Notes under the pieces: generated by a model
Database searches by the model: none
What the model was told of the DNA's origin: nothing
Seen by the model: the letters and a program-made list of their open reading frames with translations, nothing else
Position numbers and translations under genes: made by a program
Part shown: piece after piece, positions 1 through 5,780 of the stretch
How positions within the stretch are numbered: position 1 is the first letter of the stretch
Layout of the letters: each line of letters opens with the position of its first letter
From: Elusimicrobiota bacterium
GTDB taxonomy: Bacteria > Elusimicrobiota > Elusimicrobia > F11
Length of the DNA: 5,780 nucleotides
Assembly (NCBI GenBank): GCA_022709485.1
Contig: JAKLIS010000109.1
Location: 1-5,780 of the forward strand
Reading direction: 5' to 3'

Positions 1-2631
1 ATTGAGCGCGCTCTTTCATTGGCCAAACAGGGCGTCCAGGAAAACCAGTTTGCCACCTATAATACCGATTGGAATTCCAACGCCTATCTCACGGTTTCCG
101 GCCAGAACTCCAATAACTCCATCCGCGTCCCCAACAGCTTCATGCGGGCCACGGAAGAAGGCGGCCCATGGAATTTGTATCACCGGACGGAAAAAAAGAA
201 GGCCGCCGATGAAGATCGCGATCCCAAGCCCTGCAAGACTTTAGAAGCGCGCGAGTTGTGGGACGATATTGCCAATGCCGCCTGGGCCTGCGCGGACCCC
301 GGAATCCAATATGATTCCACAATTAATGAGTGGCATACCTGCCCGGCCGACGGCCGCATCAACGCGTCGAATCCATGCTCCGAATACATGTTTTTGGATG
401 ACACCGCCTGCAACCTCGCCTCTTTGAATCTCTTGAAGTTCTCCAACATGGAAACAGGGCAATTCCAATTTGAAGATTACCGCCACGCCATCCGGCTTTG
501 GACGGTCACTTTGGAGATCAGTGTTTTGATGGCGCAATTTCCCAGCCAGTCCATCGCGCAGAAGTCTTACGATTACCGGACGTTGGGGCTCGGTTACGCC
601 AATTTGGGCGCGTATCTTATGGTTCAAGGCATCGCCTATGACTCCAAAGAGGCCATGGCCCTCACCGGTGCTTTGACCGCTATCATGCACCTCCATTCTT
701 ACGCCACCTCCGCTGAAATGGCCCAAGTGAAAGGCCCTTTTCCACGGTATTTCGCCAATCGGGAATCCATGCTTCGCGTGGTCAGAAATCATCGGTTCGC
801 CGCCTACAATGCCACCCCGGATAAATATGAAGATTTAACGGTGACACCGGTGGGGATTGATCCCGCGTACGCCCCGGCGGATCTTGTCAAGGCCGCCCAG
901 GAAGATGGGGATCGCGCCCTTTCTTTGGGGGAGATCTATGGATTTCGGAACGCCCAGGTCACGGTTTTGGCGCCCACGGGGACCATTGGTCTAGTGATGG
1001 ATTGTGACACGACGGGCATTGAACCGGATTTCGCGCTTGTTAAATTTAAAAAGCTGGCCGGCGGGGGCTATTTCAAAATCATCAATAATTCCGTTCCGCC
1101 CGCGCTCAAGAAATTGGGCTATTCCGAAGCGGAGATTGAAAAAATCATTCGCTACTGCCGGGGGGCGGGGACCTTGGAAGGATGCCCCAACATTAACCCC
1201 GAATCCCTTCGGGTCAAGGGGTTCACCGACGCCGTCATCCATAAATTGGAAGAGGCGCTCCCCCAAACGTTCGACATTAACTTCGTCTTCAACAAATTGA
1301 CGGTGGGAGAAGATTTCTTAAAAAGTGTTCTTCATATTTCTGAAGAGCAGTTGAACGACATGAATTTTAACCTTCTGAAGTTTCTGGGATTTTCATCCGA
1401 GCAGATTTCGGAAGCCAACGCTTACATCTGCGGCACCATGATGTTGGAAGGGGCGCCTCACCTCAAAGATGAGCACCTGCCGGTGTTTGATTGCGCGAAC
1501 CGCTGCGGGGCCAAAGGCCAACGGTTTATTAGCCCCATGGCGCATGTGCATATGATGGCGGCGGCCCAACCCTTTATCTCAGGCGCCATCTCCAAAACCA
1601 TCAACCTCCCCAACGAAGCCACCATTGAAGACATCAAAAAAATCTACCACGAGTCATGGAAAAACATGATTAAAGCCGTGGCGCTCTACCGGGATGGATC
1701 CAAACTCAGCCAGCCTTTAAATACCACCAACGACTTGGGGGATTTCCTCAAGGTGACCGAAGAAGCCACCGCTACGCCACTCCAGGTGGCCGAAAGAATT
1801 ATTCACCGCTACATCGCCAAACGCCGGCGACTTCCGGATCGCCGGGCGGGCTACACGCAGAAAGCCAAGATTGGCGGACACACCGTCTATCTGCGCACGG
1901 GCGAATATGAGGATGGAAATATCGGCGAGCTTTTCTTAGATATGCATAAAGAGGGGGCGGCGTTCCGGTCCCTCATGAACTGCTTTGCCATCGCCATTTC
2001 CCTGGGGCTTCAGCACGGCGTTCCTTTGGAAGAATTCATTGAGGCTTTTGTGTTCACGCGCTTTGAGCCCAATGGCATCGTGGTGGGGAACCCCCGAATC
2101 AAAATGACTACCTCCATTATCGACTATATCTTCCGCGAATTGGCCATCACCTACTTGGACCGTCACGACCTGGCGCAAGTCAAGTTGGAAGATCTGGGCG
2201 TGGATACCATTTCTTCCAAGCCGGAGGAGTATGAATCTGAAGAAGTGATGTCTGAAAAAATTGTTCCTTTCCGGGAACCGTCGCCTTTTAAATTTAATAC
2301 CCCCCGATCCAAACATCTGGAAGGCCGTCCTGTTTCTAAACTGGATATCGCCCCCAATCCCGCCATGACGCCGGCTCCCATGAAGCAAAACAAAATTGGG
2401 ATTCAAGCGCATTCTTCGACGCCCGCGCCGTCGGGCGCGGTGGTGGCCAGCCCCGGCATCGGCTACAAAGGAGCGTCCTCCGCCAACATGGGGGAGATCG
2501 CCAAGCGGAAAGAAGCGCGTCTTAAAGGGTATGAAGGCGATCCCTGTCGGGAATGCGGCCAATTCACCATGGTTCGTAACGGCACTTGCCTCAAATGCGA
2601 CACCTGCGGCGCCACCTCGGGCTGTTCTTAA
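1..2631 (+). CDS. nrdJ: Vitamin B12-dependent (class II) ribonucleotide reductase, 3' part
   Basis: Reduces ribonucleotides to deoxyribonucleotides with adenosylcobalamin as radical generator, in the cytoplasm. The frame is open from base 1, so the N-terminus lies outside the window; 876 residues are visible. In-window residues 124-128 are NPCSE, the active-site Asn-Cys-Glu loop with the thiyl-radical cysteine (codon 376-378). The cysteine in the following [10 protein letters not shown] is the likely partner of the redox pair, whose other member would be upstream. PTGTI (325-329) is the phosphate-binding loop. [13 protein letters not shown] and [12 protein letters not shown] (about 525-570) are family signatures. 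A TSCPD-type domain starts near residue 625. After a Pro/Ala/Ser-rich linker (about 760-830) the protein ends in a Cys-rich tail (C849, C852, C863, C866, C869, C875), probably zinc-binding and/or redox-active. No frameshift is visible. The family is certain; the exact reading of the tail is inference. Confidence 0.96.
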   Translation: MERALSLAKQGVQENQFATYNTDWNSNAYLTVSGQNSNNSIRVPNSFMRATEEGGPWNLYHRTEKKKAADEDRDPKPCKTLEARELWDDIANAAWACADPGIQYDSTINEWHTCPADGRINASNPCSEYMFLDDTACNLASLNLLKFSNMETGQFQFEDYRHAIRLWTVTLEISVLMAQFPSQSIAQKSYDYRTLGLGYANLGAYLMVQGIAYDSKEAMALTGALTAIMHLHSYATSAEMAQVKGPFPRYFANRESMLRVVRNHRFAAYNATPDKYEDLTVTPVGIDPAYAPADLVKAAQEDGDRALSLGEIYGFRNAQVTVLAPTGTIGLVMDCDTTGIEPDFALVKFKKLAGGGYFKIINNSVPPALKKLGYSEAEIEKIIRYCRGAGTLEGCPNINPESLRVKGFTDAVIHKLEEALPQTFDINFVFNKLTVGEDFLKSVLHISEEQLNDMNFNLLKFLGFSSEQISEANAYICGTMMLEGAPHLKDEHLPVFDCANRCGAKGQRFISPMAHVHMMAAAQPFISGAISKTINLPNEATIEDIKKIYHESWKNMIKAVALYRDGSKLSQPLNTTNDLGDFLKVTEEATATPLQVAERIIHRYIAKRRRLPDRRAGYTQKAKIGGHTVYLRTGEYEDGNIGELFLDMHKEGAAFRSLMNCFAIAISLGLQHGVPLEEFIEAFVFTRFEPNGIVVGNPRIKMTTSIIDYIFRELAITYLDRHDLAQVKLEDLGVDTISSKPEEYESEEVMSEKIVPFREPSPFKFNTPRSKHLEGRPVSKLDIAPNPAMTPAPMKQNKIGIQAHSSTPAPSGAVVASPGIGYKGASSANMGEIAKRKEARLKGYEGDPCRECGQFTMVRNGTCLKCDTCGATSGCS

Positions 2632-2651
2632 GTCCCATTTGTCTTTTCGAT

Positions 2652-2703
2652 AAAAAACTCCTGTATCTGGGGCATATTCAGAGCTGATACAGGAGTTTTT
2701 TTT
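2652..2703. terminator. Bidirectional rho-independent terminator between nrdJ and higA
   Basis: A 16-bp perfect stem (2652-2667 with 2686-2701) closes an 18-nt loop. The GC-containing core ctcctgtatc is flanked by an A-run on the left and a T-run of eight on the right, so either strand gives a stem followed by U residues. It starts 20 nt after the nrdJ stop and lies 28 nt beyond the higA stop on the other strand, so it can end both convergent transcripts. Confidence 0.92.
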
Positions 2704-2729
2704 GTGGGGGAATTGGCCGGGAGGGGGAT

Positions 2730-3044
2730 TTAAGCGGCTTTTCGCATCTTGGGTTTTTTGCGCGCGACGACCAGCTGAAATCCGATGGCGTTTAGAAGGG
2801 CGATGAGGCTGTCGATCCCGGGGTTTCCATTTTTGGAAAGCATTTTATAAAGGCTGACCCGGTGGAGCTTCGCCAAACGTGAAATTTTGGTCATCCCTCC
2901 TTGGGCGGAAAGAACATCTCTGAGCGCCACCAGGAAGAATTCTTTGTCGCCATCTTCCAGTGCCGCGTTTAAATAGCCTGCGGCCATTTCCGGATTTTTA
3001 AGATCTGTGAGAAGTAATTTATTAAAAGAAACATAAGGTTTCAT
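2730..3044 (-). CDS. higA: HigA-type antitoxin (addiction module antidote protein)
   Basis: Predicted DNA-binding antitoxin that would neutralise the upstream toxin and repress the module. The 104-residue protein (MKPYVSFNK...) has an N-terminal toxin-proximal segment typical of this antidote family (LKNPEMAAGYLNAALEDGD, about residues 15-33). A helix-turn-helix follows (about 49-90: GGMTKISRLAKLHRVSLYKMLS, then PGIDSLIALLNAIGFQL). The tail is basic. The ATG at 3044 is preferred over an upstream alternative at 3071 because GGAG sits 6 nt before it and the ATG overlaps the toxin stop as ATGA, implying translational coupling. Toxin-before-antitoxin order is the usual HigBA arrangement. No attC flanks it, so it is not itself a cassette. 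The family is clear; activity is inferred. Confidence 0.9.
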   Translation of the reverse strand: MKPYVSFNKLLLTDLKNPEMAAGYLNAALEDGDKEFFLVALRDVLSAQGGMTKISRLAKLHRVSLYKMLSKNGNPGIDSLIALLNAIGFQLVVARKKPKMRKAA

Positions 3045-3370
3045 GATTTTCTCCGTTTGTAATCCAGCCAATATTCGAATGCCTTTAAAATGTCACTGCC
3101 CTGTGATGATTTATTTCCCCCACAAAGGAGGATGATAAAGATGTCACCATCCTGACCGAAGTAAACCCGGTACCCCGGCCCAAAATGGAATCGAAGTTCA
3201 AAAAGGCCTCCCCCAATAGGTTTAAAGTCGCCAAAATAATTAAAACCAATTCGCCTTATTCGCTCAAGAAGCCGAGCCTGCGTTTTCGTATCGTTGAGTG
3301 AGCTAAGCCATTCACGGAAAGGGACGCATCCATTGATAGTTCGGTAATAAAGGACTTTTCTTATTCTCAT
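3041..3370 (-). CDS. higB: HigB/RelE-like toxin (addiction module killer protein)
   Basis: A 109-residue toxin of the RelE/ParE superfamily (Gp49-like HigB branch), expected to be a ribosome-dependent mRNA endonuclease. The signature residues are present in order: PFREWL near the N-terminus (17-22), an Arg-rich helix (33-40), NYFGDFKPIGGGLFELR (44-60), GPGYRVYF (64-71), and LLCGGNKSSQGSDI (81-94), ending in the typical WLDYKRRK. R60, R68 and K87 are the likely catalytic or RNA-contacting residues by family analogy. Its ATG lies 18 nt after the intI stop. A weak AGGA ribosome-binding site lies 9 nt upstream, inside the gap. Its TGA overlaps the higA ATG. The close spacing suggests expression by read-through from intI, which is unusual for a TA module. 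Confidence 0.92.
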   Translation of the reverse strand: MRIRKVLYYRTINGCVPFREWLSSLNDTKTQARLLERIRRIGFNYFGDFKPIGGGLFELRFHFGPGYRVYFGQDGDIFIILLCGGNKSSQGSDILKAFEYWLDYKRRKS

Positions 3371-3373
3371 GGA

Positions 3374-3402
3374 ATTGTATCCTATCGGCTACACTCGGTC
3401 AA
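3374..3402 (-). promoter_or_regulatory. Candidate sigma70 promoter overlapping the intI stop and the higB start
   Basis: On the minus strand TTGACC (3402-3397) and TACAAT (3379-3374) are separated by exactly 17 nt, each one mismatch from consensus. The -10 box ends only 3 nt before the higB ATG. Normal initiation about 7 nt downstream would fall inside or just past the start codon, and the toxin ribosome-binding site lies upstream of the -10 box. The RNA would therefore carry higA with its own GGAG site but not an initiable higB, unless it starts leaderless at the ATG. The match is seen directly; activity is not demonstrated. Confidence 0.45.
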
Positions 3403-4393
3403 GGGGGCTTTTGACGGAGATTCCGGGGCGGTTGAGGACGTGGGTGTAAATCATGGTGGTTTGGACGTGCTTGTGGCCCAATAGTTCCTGCACGGTTCGG
3501 ATATCAATTCCGGATTCCAAAAGGTGCGTGGCGAAAGAGTGCCTTAAGGTGTGGACACCGGCGTGTTTGGTAATCCCGGCGTCTTTAATCGCTTGCTTAA
3601 CGGCCCGCTGCAATACGGATTCATGGAGATGATGGCGCCTGATTTGGCCTGAATAGGGATCGCGGCAGAAGGTGTGGCTTGGAAATACAAATTGCCATCC
3701 CCAGGCTTTATGGAGGTTGGGGTATTTTCTTTCCAACGCGGCGGGAATGGAGGCTCCCCCCTGCCCTTTCTCCATGTCCCTTTTAAAAATGATCTCAACC
3801 CGGCGCAAATGATCTAAAAGGGCGCCTTTCAATTTATCGGGGAGCATGGTCACTCTATCCTTGTCGCCCTTTCCTTCTTTAACGGTAATCACATTTTTTT
3901 CGAAGTCGATGTCTTTAACGCGCAGCCGAAGCCCTTCCATGAGCCTTAACCCGCTCCCATAGAGAAGCTCCGCCAATAGGCGATTTGTCCCTGAAATAAA
4001 TGAAAGAACCCGTTGAACTTCTCCCGTGGTAAAAACCGCCGGGATGTGCCGCGATTCGGCGGCCTTCGGAAAGGAGCCCAATTCTCCAAGCTTCATATGA
4101 AGAACCTGTTTATATAGGAACATAAGCGCGTTCAACGCTTGGTTTTGGGTCTTCGCGGAGACTTTTAAATCCACCGCCAAGTGGCGAAGGAAGTCTGTCA
4201 CTTCTTCGGACCCCATATCTTTGGGATGTCTTTTATTTTTGAATAAGATGAAACGCTTAATCCAATGGGTGTATGTTTTTTCAGTTTTATAAGAATAATG
4301 CTTTAAACGTAAATGCCATCGAACTTGGTCCAGAAGTTTGGGCGGGTTTTCCGGTGCAATGACTTCCAACGTTTTGGCGGTTTGTATGGTCAT
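3389..4393 (-). CDS. intI: Integron integrase (tyrosine recombinase)
   Basis: Site-specific recombinase that captures and excises gene cassettes by attI x attC and attC x attC recombination on folded single-stranded attC. The 334 residues are close to the usual IntI length. The N-terminal SAM-like core-binding domain is at about 18-105 (LLDQVRWHLRLKHYSYKTEKTYTHW). The catalytic domain carries R150 (GSGLR), K175 (GKGDKDR), H281 and R284 (HTLRHSFATHLL), H307 (LLGHKHVQ) and the nucleophile Y316 (TTMIYTHV), so the active site is complete. The extra IntI-specific segment between the K and H motifs is present (about 205-245, including ALERKYP and WGWQFVFPS), which separates it from XerC/D. The ATG has a strong AAGGAG site 6 nt upstream. 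It is divergent from the cassette array, as expected, and followed at 18 nt by higB. It appears intact and probably functional. Confidence 0.97.
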   Translation of the reverse strand: MTIQTAKTLEVIAPENPPKLLDQVRWHLRLKHYSYKTEKTYTHWIKRFILFKNKRHPKDMGSEEVTDFLRHLAVDLKVSAKTQNQALNALMFLYKQVLHMKLGELGSFPKAAESRHIPAVFTTGEVQRVLSFISGTNRLLAELLYGSGLRLMEGLRLRVKDIDFEKNVITVKEGKGDKDRVTMLPDKLKGALLDHLRRVEIIFKRDMEKGQGGASIPAALERKYPNLHKAWGWQFVFPSHTFCRDPYSGQIRRHHLHESVLQRAVKQAIKDAGITKHAGVHTLRHSFATHLLESGIDIRTVQELLGHKHVQTTMIYTHVLNRPGISVKSPLDRV

Positions 4394-4399
4394 AGAACT

Positions 4400-4405
4400 C
4401 TCCTT
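4400..4405 (-). promoter_or_regulatory. Ribosome-binding site of intI
   Basis: AAGGAG on the minus strand, 6 nt before the ATG at 4393. It is one of the best Shine-Dalgarno matches in the window and fixes the intI start. A possible -10-like TAATAT lies at 4416-4411, but no convincing -35 box or LexA box accompanies it. Confidence 0.8.
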
Positions 4406-4530
4406 GTTTGATATTAAGAGGGGAGTTTTTTGGAGGGGGGGGAAGGGTGATTGACCGAGAGAAGGTTAATAAAAATTGAAAGAGTTAAGACGAAAAAATC
4501 TATCCCATGGCCGCAAAGGGTCCTCCATCC

Positions 4531-4681
4531 TGACAGCTATCCATTCATGCTAAATCCTGCGTTTTTTGCAGGATCTGCATTTCATCGGGGCCCCAATTTA
4601 TTCTGTATCAACAAATTTCATTTGTTTCAAGTTGCAATTCCTGCACGATAGCGCCATACTGATAGCTGTCAAAAAACGCAG
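4531..4681. repeat. Interleaved (pseudoknot-ordered) inverted repeats
   Basis: Arm A tgacagctat (4531-4540) is a perfect 10-nt reverse complement of A' (4662-4671). Arm B ctgcgtttttt (4557-4567) is a perfect 11-nt reverse complement of B' (4671-4681). The order is A-B-A'-B', with A' and B' abutting and sharing one base, so the two stems cannot nest. B is also the 5' arm and loop of a local hairpin (4554-4574), giving a mutually exclusive alternative. The complementarities are seen directly; function is unknown. Confidence 0.7.
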
Positions 4682-4691
4682 TAGAAGATAT

Positions 4692-4698
4692 GTTATAC
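4692..4698 (+). other. Cassette insertion point (R' core GTTATAC) at the attI/cassette junction
   Basis: GTTATAC approximates the integron core GTTRRRY (one mismatch), with crossover between G4692 and T4693. It is the exact reverse complement of the R'' box GTATAAC at 5349-5355, as expected for the two ends of one cassette. No second attC can be folded immediately upstream, so the left partner is more likely attI than a preceding cassette. Confidence 0.7.
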
Positions 4699-5423
4699 CA
4701 ATGGCCTCATTTGTAAATAAACCATGAAGATAATGAACTGGAAAATAATTACCAAGATAAGCAAAATCCTATTGGTGATTTTGTTTGTTATTGCGGTCCT
4801 TTTTTGGCACCCCTTGCAATTGAATGATGTGACTGCGCGGATATGGCTTTATTCCGTCCTATTTCTAATTTGGCTGTTGATTTTGAGTGCTATCAAGAAC
4901 CAGGTGCCGAAGTCTGCGGTGGGGCGTTATATTGGGTTTTTCCTTTTGGTTTTAATTCCAATAATAATATTGTTTTGCGAACTAGTTTATTTCCTTTCCT
5001 ATAAGTACCTTATCCCAGTCGACTATGGTATTCGGATGAGAAGGGGCGAGGATAAATGTGTTGTTCTGGAAGAATTCGCGGCGGATTATCTTTTCAAGAA
5101 TCAGCCCGCGAGCTGCATCGGTTTTGAGAGATTGATTTCCAAATGGGGCTCATCATGCCCATCAGCGCACCAATTGTACGCTGCCGCTGGGAATCGGTGC
5201 GACAATCAGGAGTATTTAAAGAAGGCGATTTCAATTGAGGACCGAAAGTTTTATCGAACAATGCTTGGCAAGATTGATAGTAAGAATAAGGAATAGTGAG
5301 ATTTGTTTGTGGGAAATTTTGTGTGCGGCCCGTCGGTTTAGGCCATTGGTATAACAAATCGTTGGTACTGGCCTGCCTCGCATGCACTTCGTGTCCGCTC
5401 GGCAGTCAGTACAACTCAATTCG
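4693..5423 (+). mobile_element. Integron gene cassette (first position)
   Basis: The cassette runs from T4693 after the crossover to G5423 of the next core site, about 730 bp, with one gene filling most of it and an attC at its 3' end, the standard layout. Its base composition is clearly more AT-rich than nrdJ or intI, consistent with independent origin. The gene points away from intI, so an upstream cassette promoter could express it. Confidence 0.82.
4724..5296 (+). CDS. Cassette-encoded predicted membrane protein of unknown function
   Basis: I do not recognise this 190-residue protein. It has three strongly hydrophobic segments, about residues 13-29, 39-57 and 69-93, so an inner-membrane location is likely. 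The roughly 95-residue C-terminal part is soluble and carries cysteines at 112, 131, 145 and 159. It includes a helical stretch (about 148-182, with NQEYLKKAISIEDRKFY) that faintly resembles a helical repeat. The ATG at 4724 is used; a second in-frame ATG at 4733 is possible, and neither has a good Shine-Dalgarno, which is common in cassette genes that depend on upstream translation or leaders. The stop TAG lies 52 nt before the attC R'' box, a normal cassette geometry. AT-rich codon use sets it apart from nrdJ. The coding call is firm; the function is open. Confidence 0.85.
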   Translation: MKIMNWKIITKISKILLVILFVIAVLFWHPLQLNDVTARIWLYSVLFLIWLLILSAIKNQVPKSAVGRYIGFFLLVLIPIIILFCELVYFLSYKYLIPVDYGIRMRRGEDKCVVLEEFAADYLFKNQPASCIGFERLISKWGSSCPSAHQLYAAAGNRCDNQEYLKKAISIEDRKFYRTMLGKIDSKNKE

Positions 5424-5429
5424 TTGAAA
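5349..5429 (+). other. attC recombination site of the cassette
   Basis: R'' GTATAAC (5349-5355) is followed by L'' GTTGGTACTGGC (5361-5372), a terminal stem CTGCC/GGCAG (5373-5377 with 5401-5405) around a 23-nt loop, L' (5405-5415, GTCAGTACAAC) and the R' core GTTGAAA (5423-5429). L'' with the adjoining stem pairs with L' over 14 positions. The L'' arm has extra unpaired bases, including a G after GTT, matching the extrahelical bases on the L'' side that set strand choice in attC sites. R' here matches R'' mainly at GTT because it belongs to the next DNA; the cassette's own start (4693) matches fully. At about 81 nt the length is typical. Confidence 0.85.
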
Positions 5430-5430
5430 C

Positions 5431-5780
5431 TGTAGAAAAAGCCCCGCCTCCCGACGAAAAAAGCAGGAAATAGCTTTCCACAAAACTCCTCTTCTGATAA
5501 AAATAATTACGTTTTTCCGACGAGGAGGCCCTTCATGGCGAGATACAAATACTACAGTTATGAACAAGGACAATTCATTCCCGTGCAATTCGACCGGCAA
5601 ATCCTACCGGACACATTTGAGTACGCTCTGGACTATATCGTCGACAATATTATGGACGTGTCGATATTCGAAGGACGCATCAAAAATGACGAAACCGGAG
5701 CGCCGGCCTACGACCCGAGAGTTCTGCTCAAGATTGTGTTCTACGCCTATGCGAGAGGAATCATCACCAGCCGAGACATA
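5431..5780 (+). mobile_element. Insertion sequence, left part (IS1182-like)
   Basis: The transposase gene and a leader beginning near TGTAGAAAAAGCCCC (5431) look like the left end of an insertion sequence whose right end is outside the window. The exact boundary is uncertain by several bases (5424-5431 is possible), because the right inverted repeat and any target duplication cannot be seen. It lies directly against the attC core, interrupting or terminating the visible cassette array. Confidence 0.65.
5535..5780 (+). CDS. Transposase, N-terminal part (IS1182-like, InsH-type N-terminal domain)
   Basis: The open frame runs off the window end; 82 residues are visible, starting MARYKYYSYEQGQFIPVQFD. 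The segments ILPDTFEYALDYIVDN, NDETGAPAYDPRVLLKIV and YAYARGIITSRDI match the N-terminal domain that precedes the DDE catalytic core in IS1182/IS5-type transposases. The catalytic residues are beyond the window. The ATG at 5535 is supported by GAGGAGG (5522-5528), 6 nt upstream, an excellent ribosome-binding site. Transposase identity is well supported; the exact IS family is from remembered similarity, and whether the gene is intact cannot be judged. Confidence 0.82.
   Translation, partial: MARYKYYSYEQGQFIPVQFDRQILPDTFEYALDYIVDNIMDVSIFEGRIKNDETGAPAYDPRVLLKIVFYAYARGIITSRDI

Larger units (their letters stand above)
4394..4723. other. Gene-free integron leader region (intI 5' side, presumed attI)
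   Basis: This 330-base stretch separates intI from the first cassette gene and has no credible coding sequence. By position it must contain attI next to the crossover G at 4692. It holds a G-rich tract (4420-4447), interleaved inverted repeats (4531-4681), a 7-bp-stem hairpin around a T-rich loop (4554-4574), the palindrome GGGGCCCC (4587-4594) and a 7-bp hairpin AACAAAT/ATTTGTT (4610-4626). GATAGC occurs as direct repeats at 4647-4652 and 4661-4666, with an inverted copy at 4536-4541. These repeats could be IntI-binding direct repeats, as attI sites have such elements, but that is a guess. A weak promoter-like pair toward the cassette is TTGCAA (4632-4637), 17 nt, CATACT (4655-4660), four matches of six in each box. 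Confidence 0.6.
4687..5360. repeat. 21-bp inverted repeat at both ends of the cassette
   Basis: Positions 4687-4707 and 5340-5360 are reverse complements over 21 positions with a single mismatch (20 of 21). The repeat covers the R'/R'' boxes and extends on the inner side over CAATGGCCT/AGGCCATTG, well past the 7-nt core that recombination needs. In a circular excised cassette these inner arms would lengthen the attC stem. Confidence 0.85.

Noticed and set aside
1936..2562. Long open frames opposite nrdJ (also 241-792 and others)
   Set aside because: These are antisense shadows of a well-supported gene, with no start signals or family features.
4394..4450. LexA/SOS box in front of intI
   Set aside because: GAAC near 4396 has only GTTT after 7 nt and no symmetric partner; no CTGT-N8-ACAG palindrome is present.
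4451..4479. TTGACC at 4451 as the -35 box of a cassette promoter
   Set aside because: No acceptable -10 hexamer occurs at 16-18 nt spacing (aattga or similar).
4451..4651. 66-codon open frame on the + strand between intI and the cassette gene
   Set aside because: It starts with TTG, has no ribosome-binding site worth the name and no recognisable protein features, and it lies across the structured repeat region.
4605..4698. A second attC ending at GTTATAC, i.e. a preceding cassette
   Set aside because: GTATCAAC at 4605 could mimic R'', but the following bases do not pair with those before 4692 as L''/L', so no attC hairpin forms; attI is more likely.
5406..5600. 64-codon minus-strand frame across the attC and IS left end
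   Set aside because: It overlaps the attC core, the IS end and the transposase start on the opposite strand, with no supporting features.

Overview
The window reads as bacterial chromosomal DNA carrying the platform end of an integron. The organism cannot be named from it. The long nrdJ gene encodes a class II (vitamin B12-dependent) ribonucleotide reductase of the large TSCPD-containing type, common in environmental and anaerobic bacteria. Base composition is moderate in nrdJ and intI and visibly more AT-rich in the cassette gene. An uncultured sediment or groundwater lineage is plausible but is only an inference.

Layout: (1) 1-2631 (+) is the 3' part of nrdJ, running in from outside the window. 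(2) 2652-2703 is a strong hairpin with T-runs on both strands, a shared terminator between convergent units. (3) On the minus strand, intI (4393-3389), higB toxin (3370-3041) and higA antitoxin (3044-2730) follow one another with an 18-nt gap and then a 4-nt ATGA overlap, so they look like one operon ending at that terminator. (4) 4394-4723 is a gene-free, structure-rich stretch that should hold the intI promoter, the attI site and possibly the cassette promoter. It contains an unusual pair of interleaved inverted repeats (4531-4681). (5) 4693-5423 is a gene cassette: crossover at G/TTATAC, a 190-residue predicted membrane protein of unknown function, and an attC site at 5349-5429. (6) Immediately after the attC the left part of an insertion sequence begins, with a transposase gene (5535 onward) that leaves the window.

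How the parts fit: IntI is complete and retains all six tyrosine-recombinase catalytic residues. It is divergent from the array, as in classical integrons, and the first cassette has a matching R''/R' pair, so the platform looks functional. The notable departures are a HigBA-type toxin-antitoxin pair wired behind intI instead of sitting in a cassette, a sigma70-like promoter placed so close to the toxin start that its transcript would probably lack the toxin start codon but keep the whole antitoxin gene, and an insertion sequence abutting the attC crossover.
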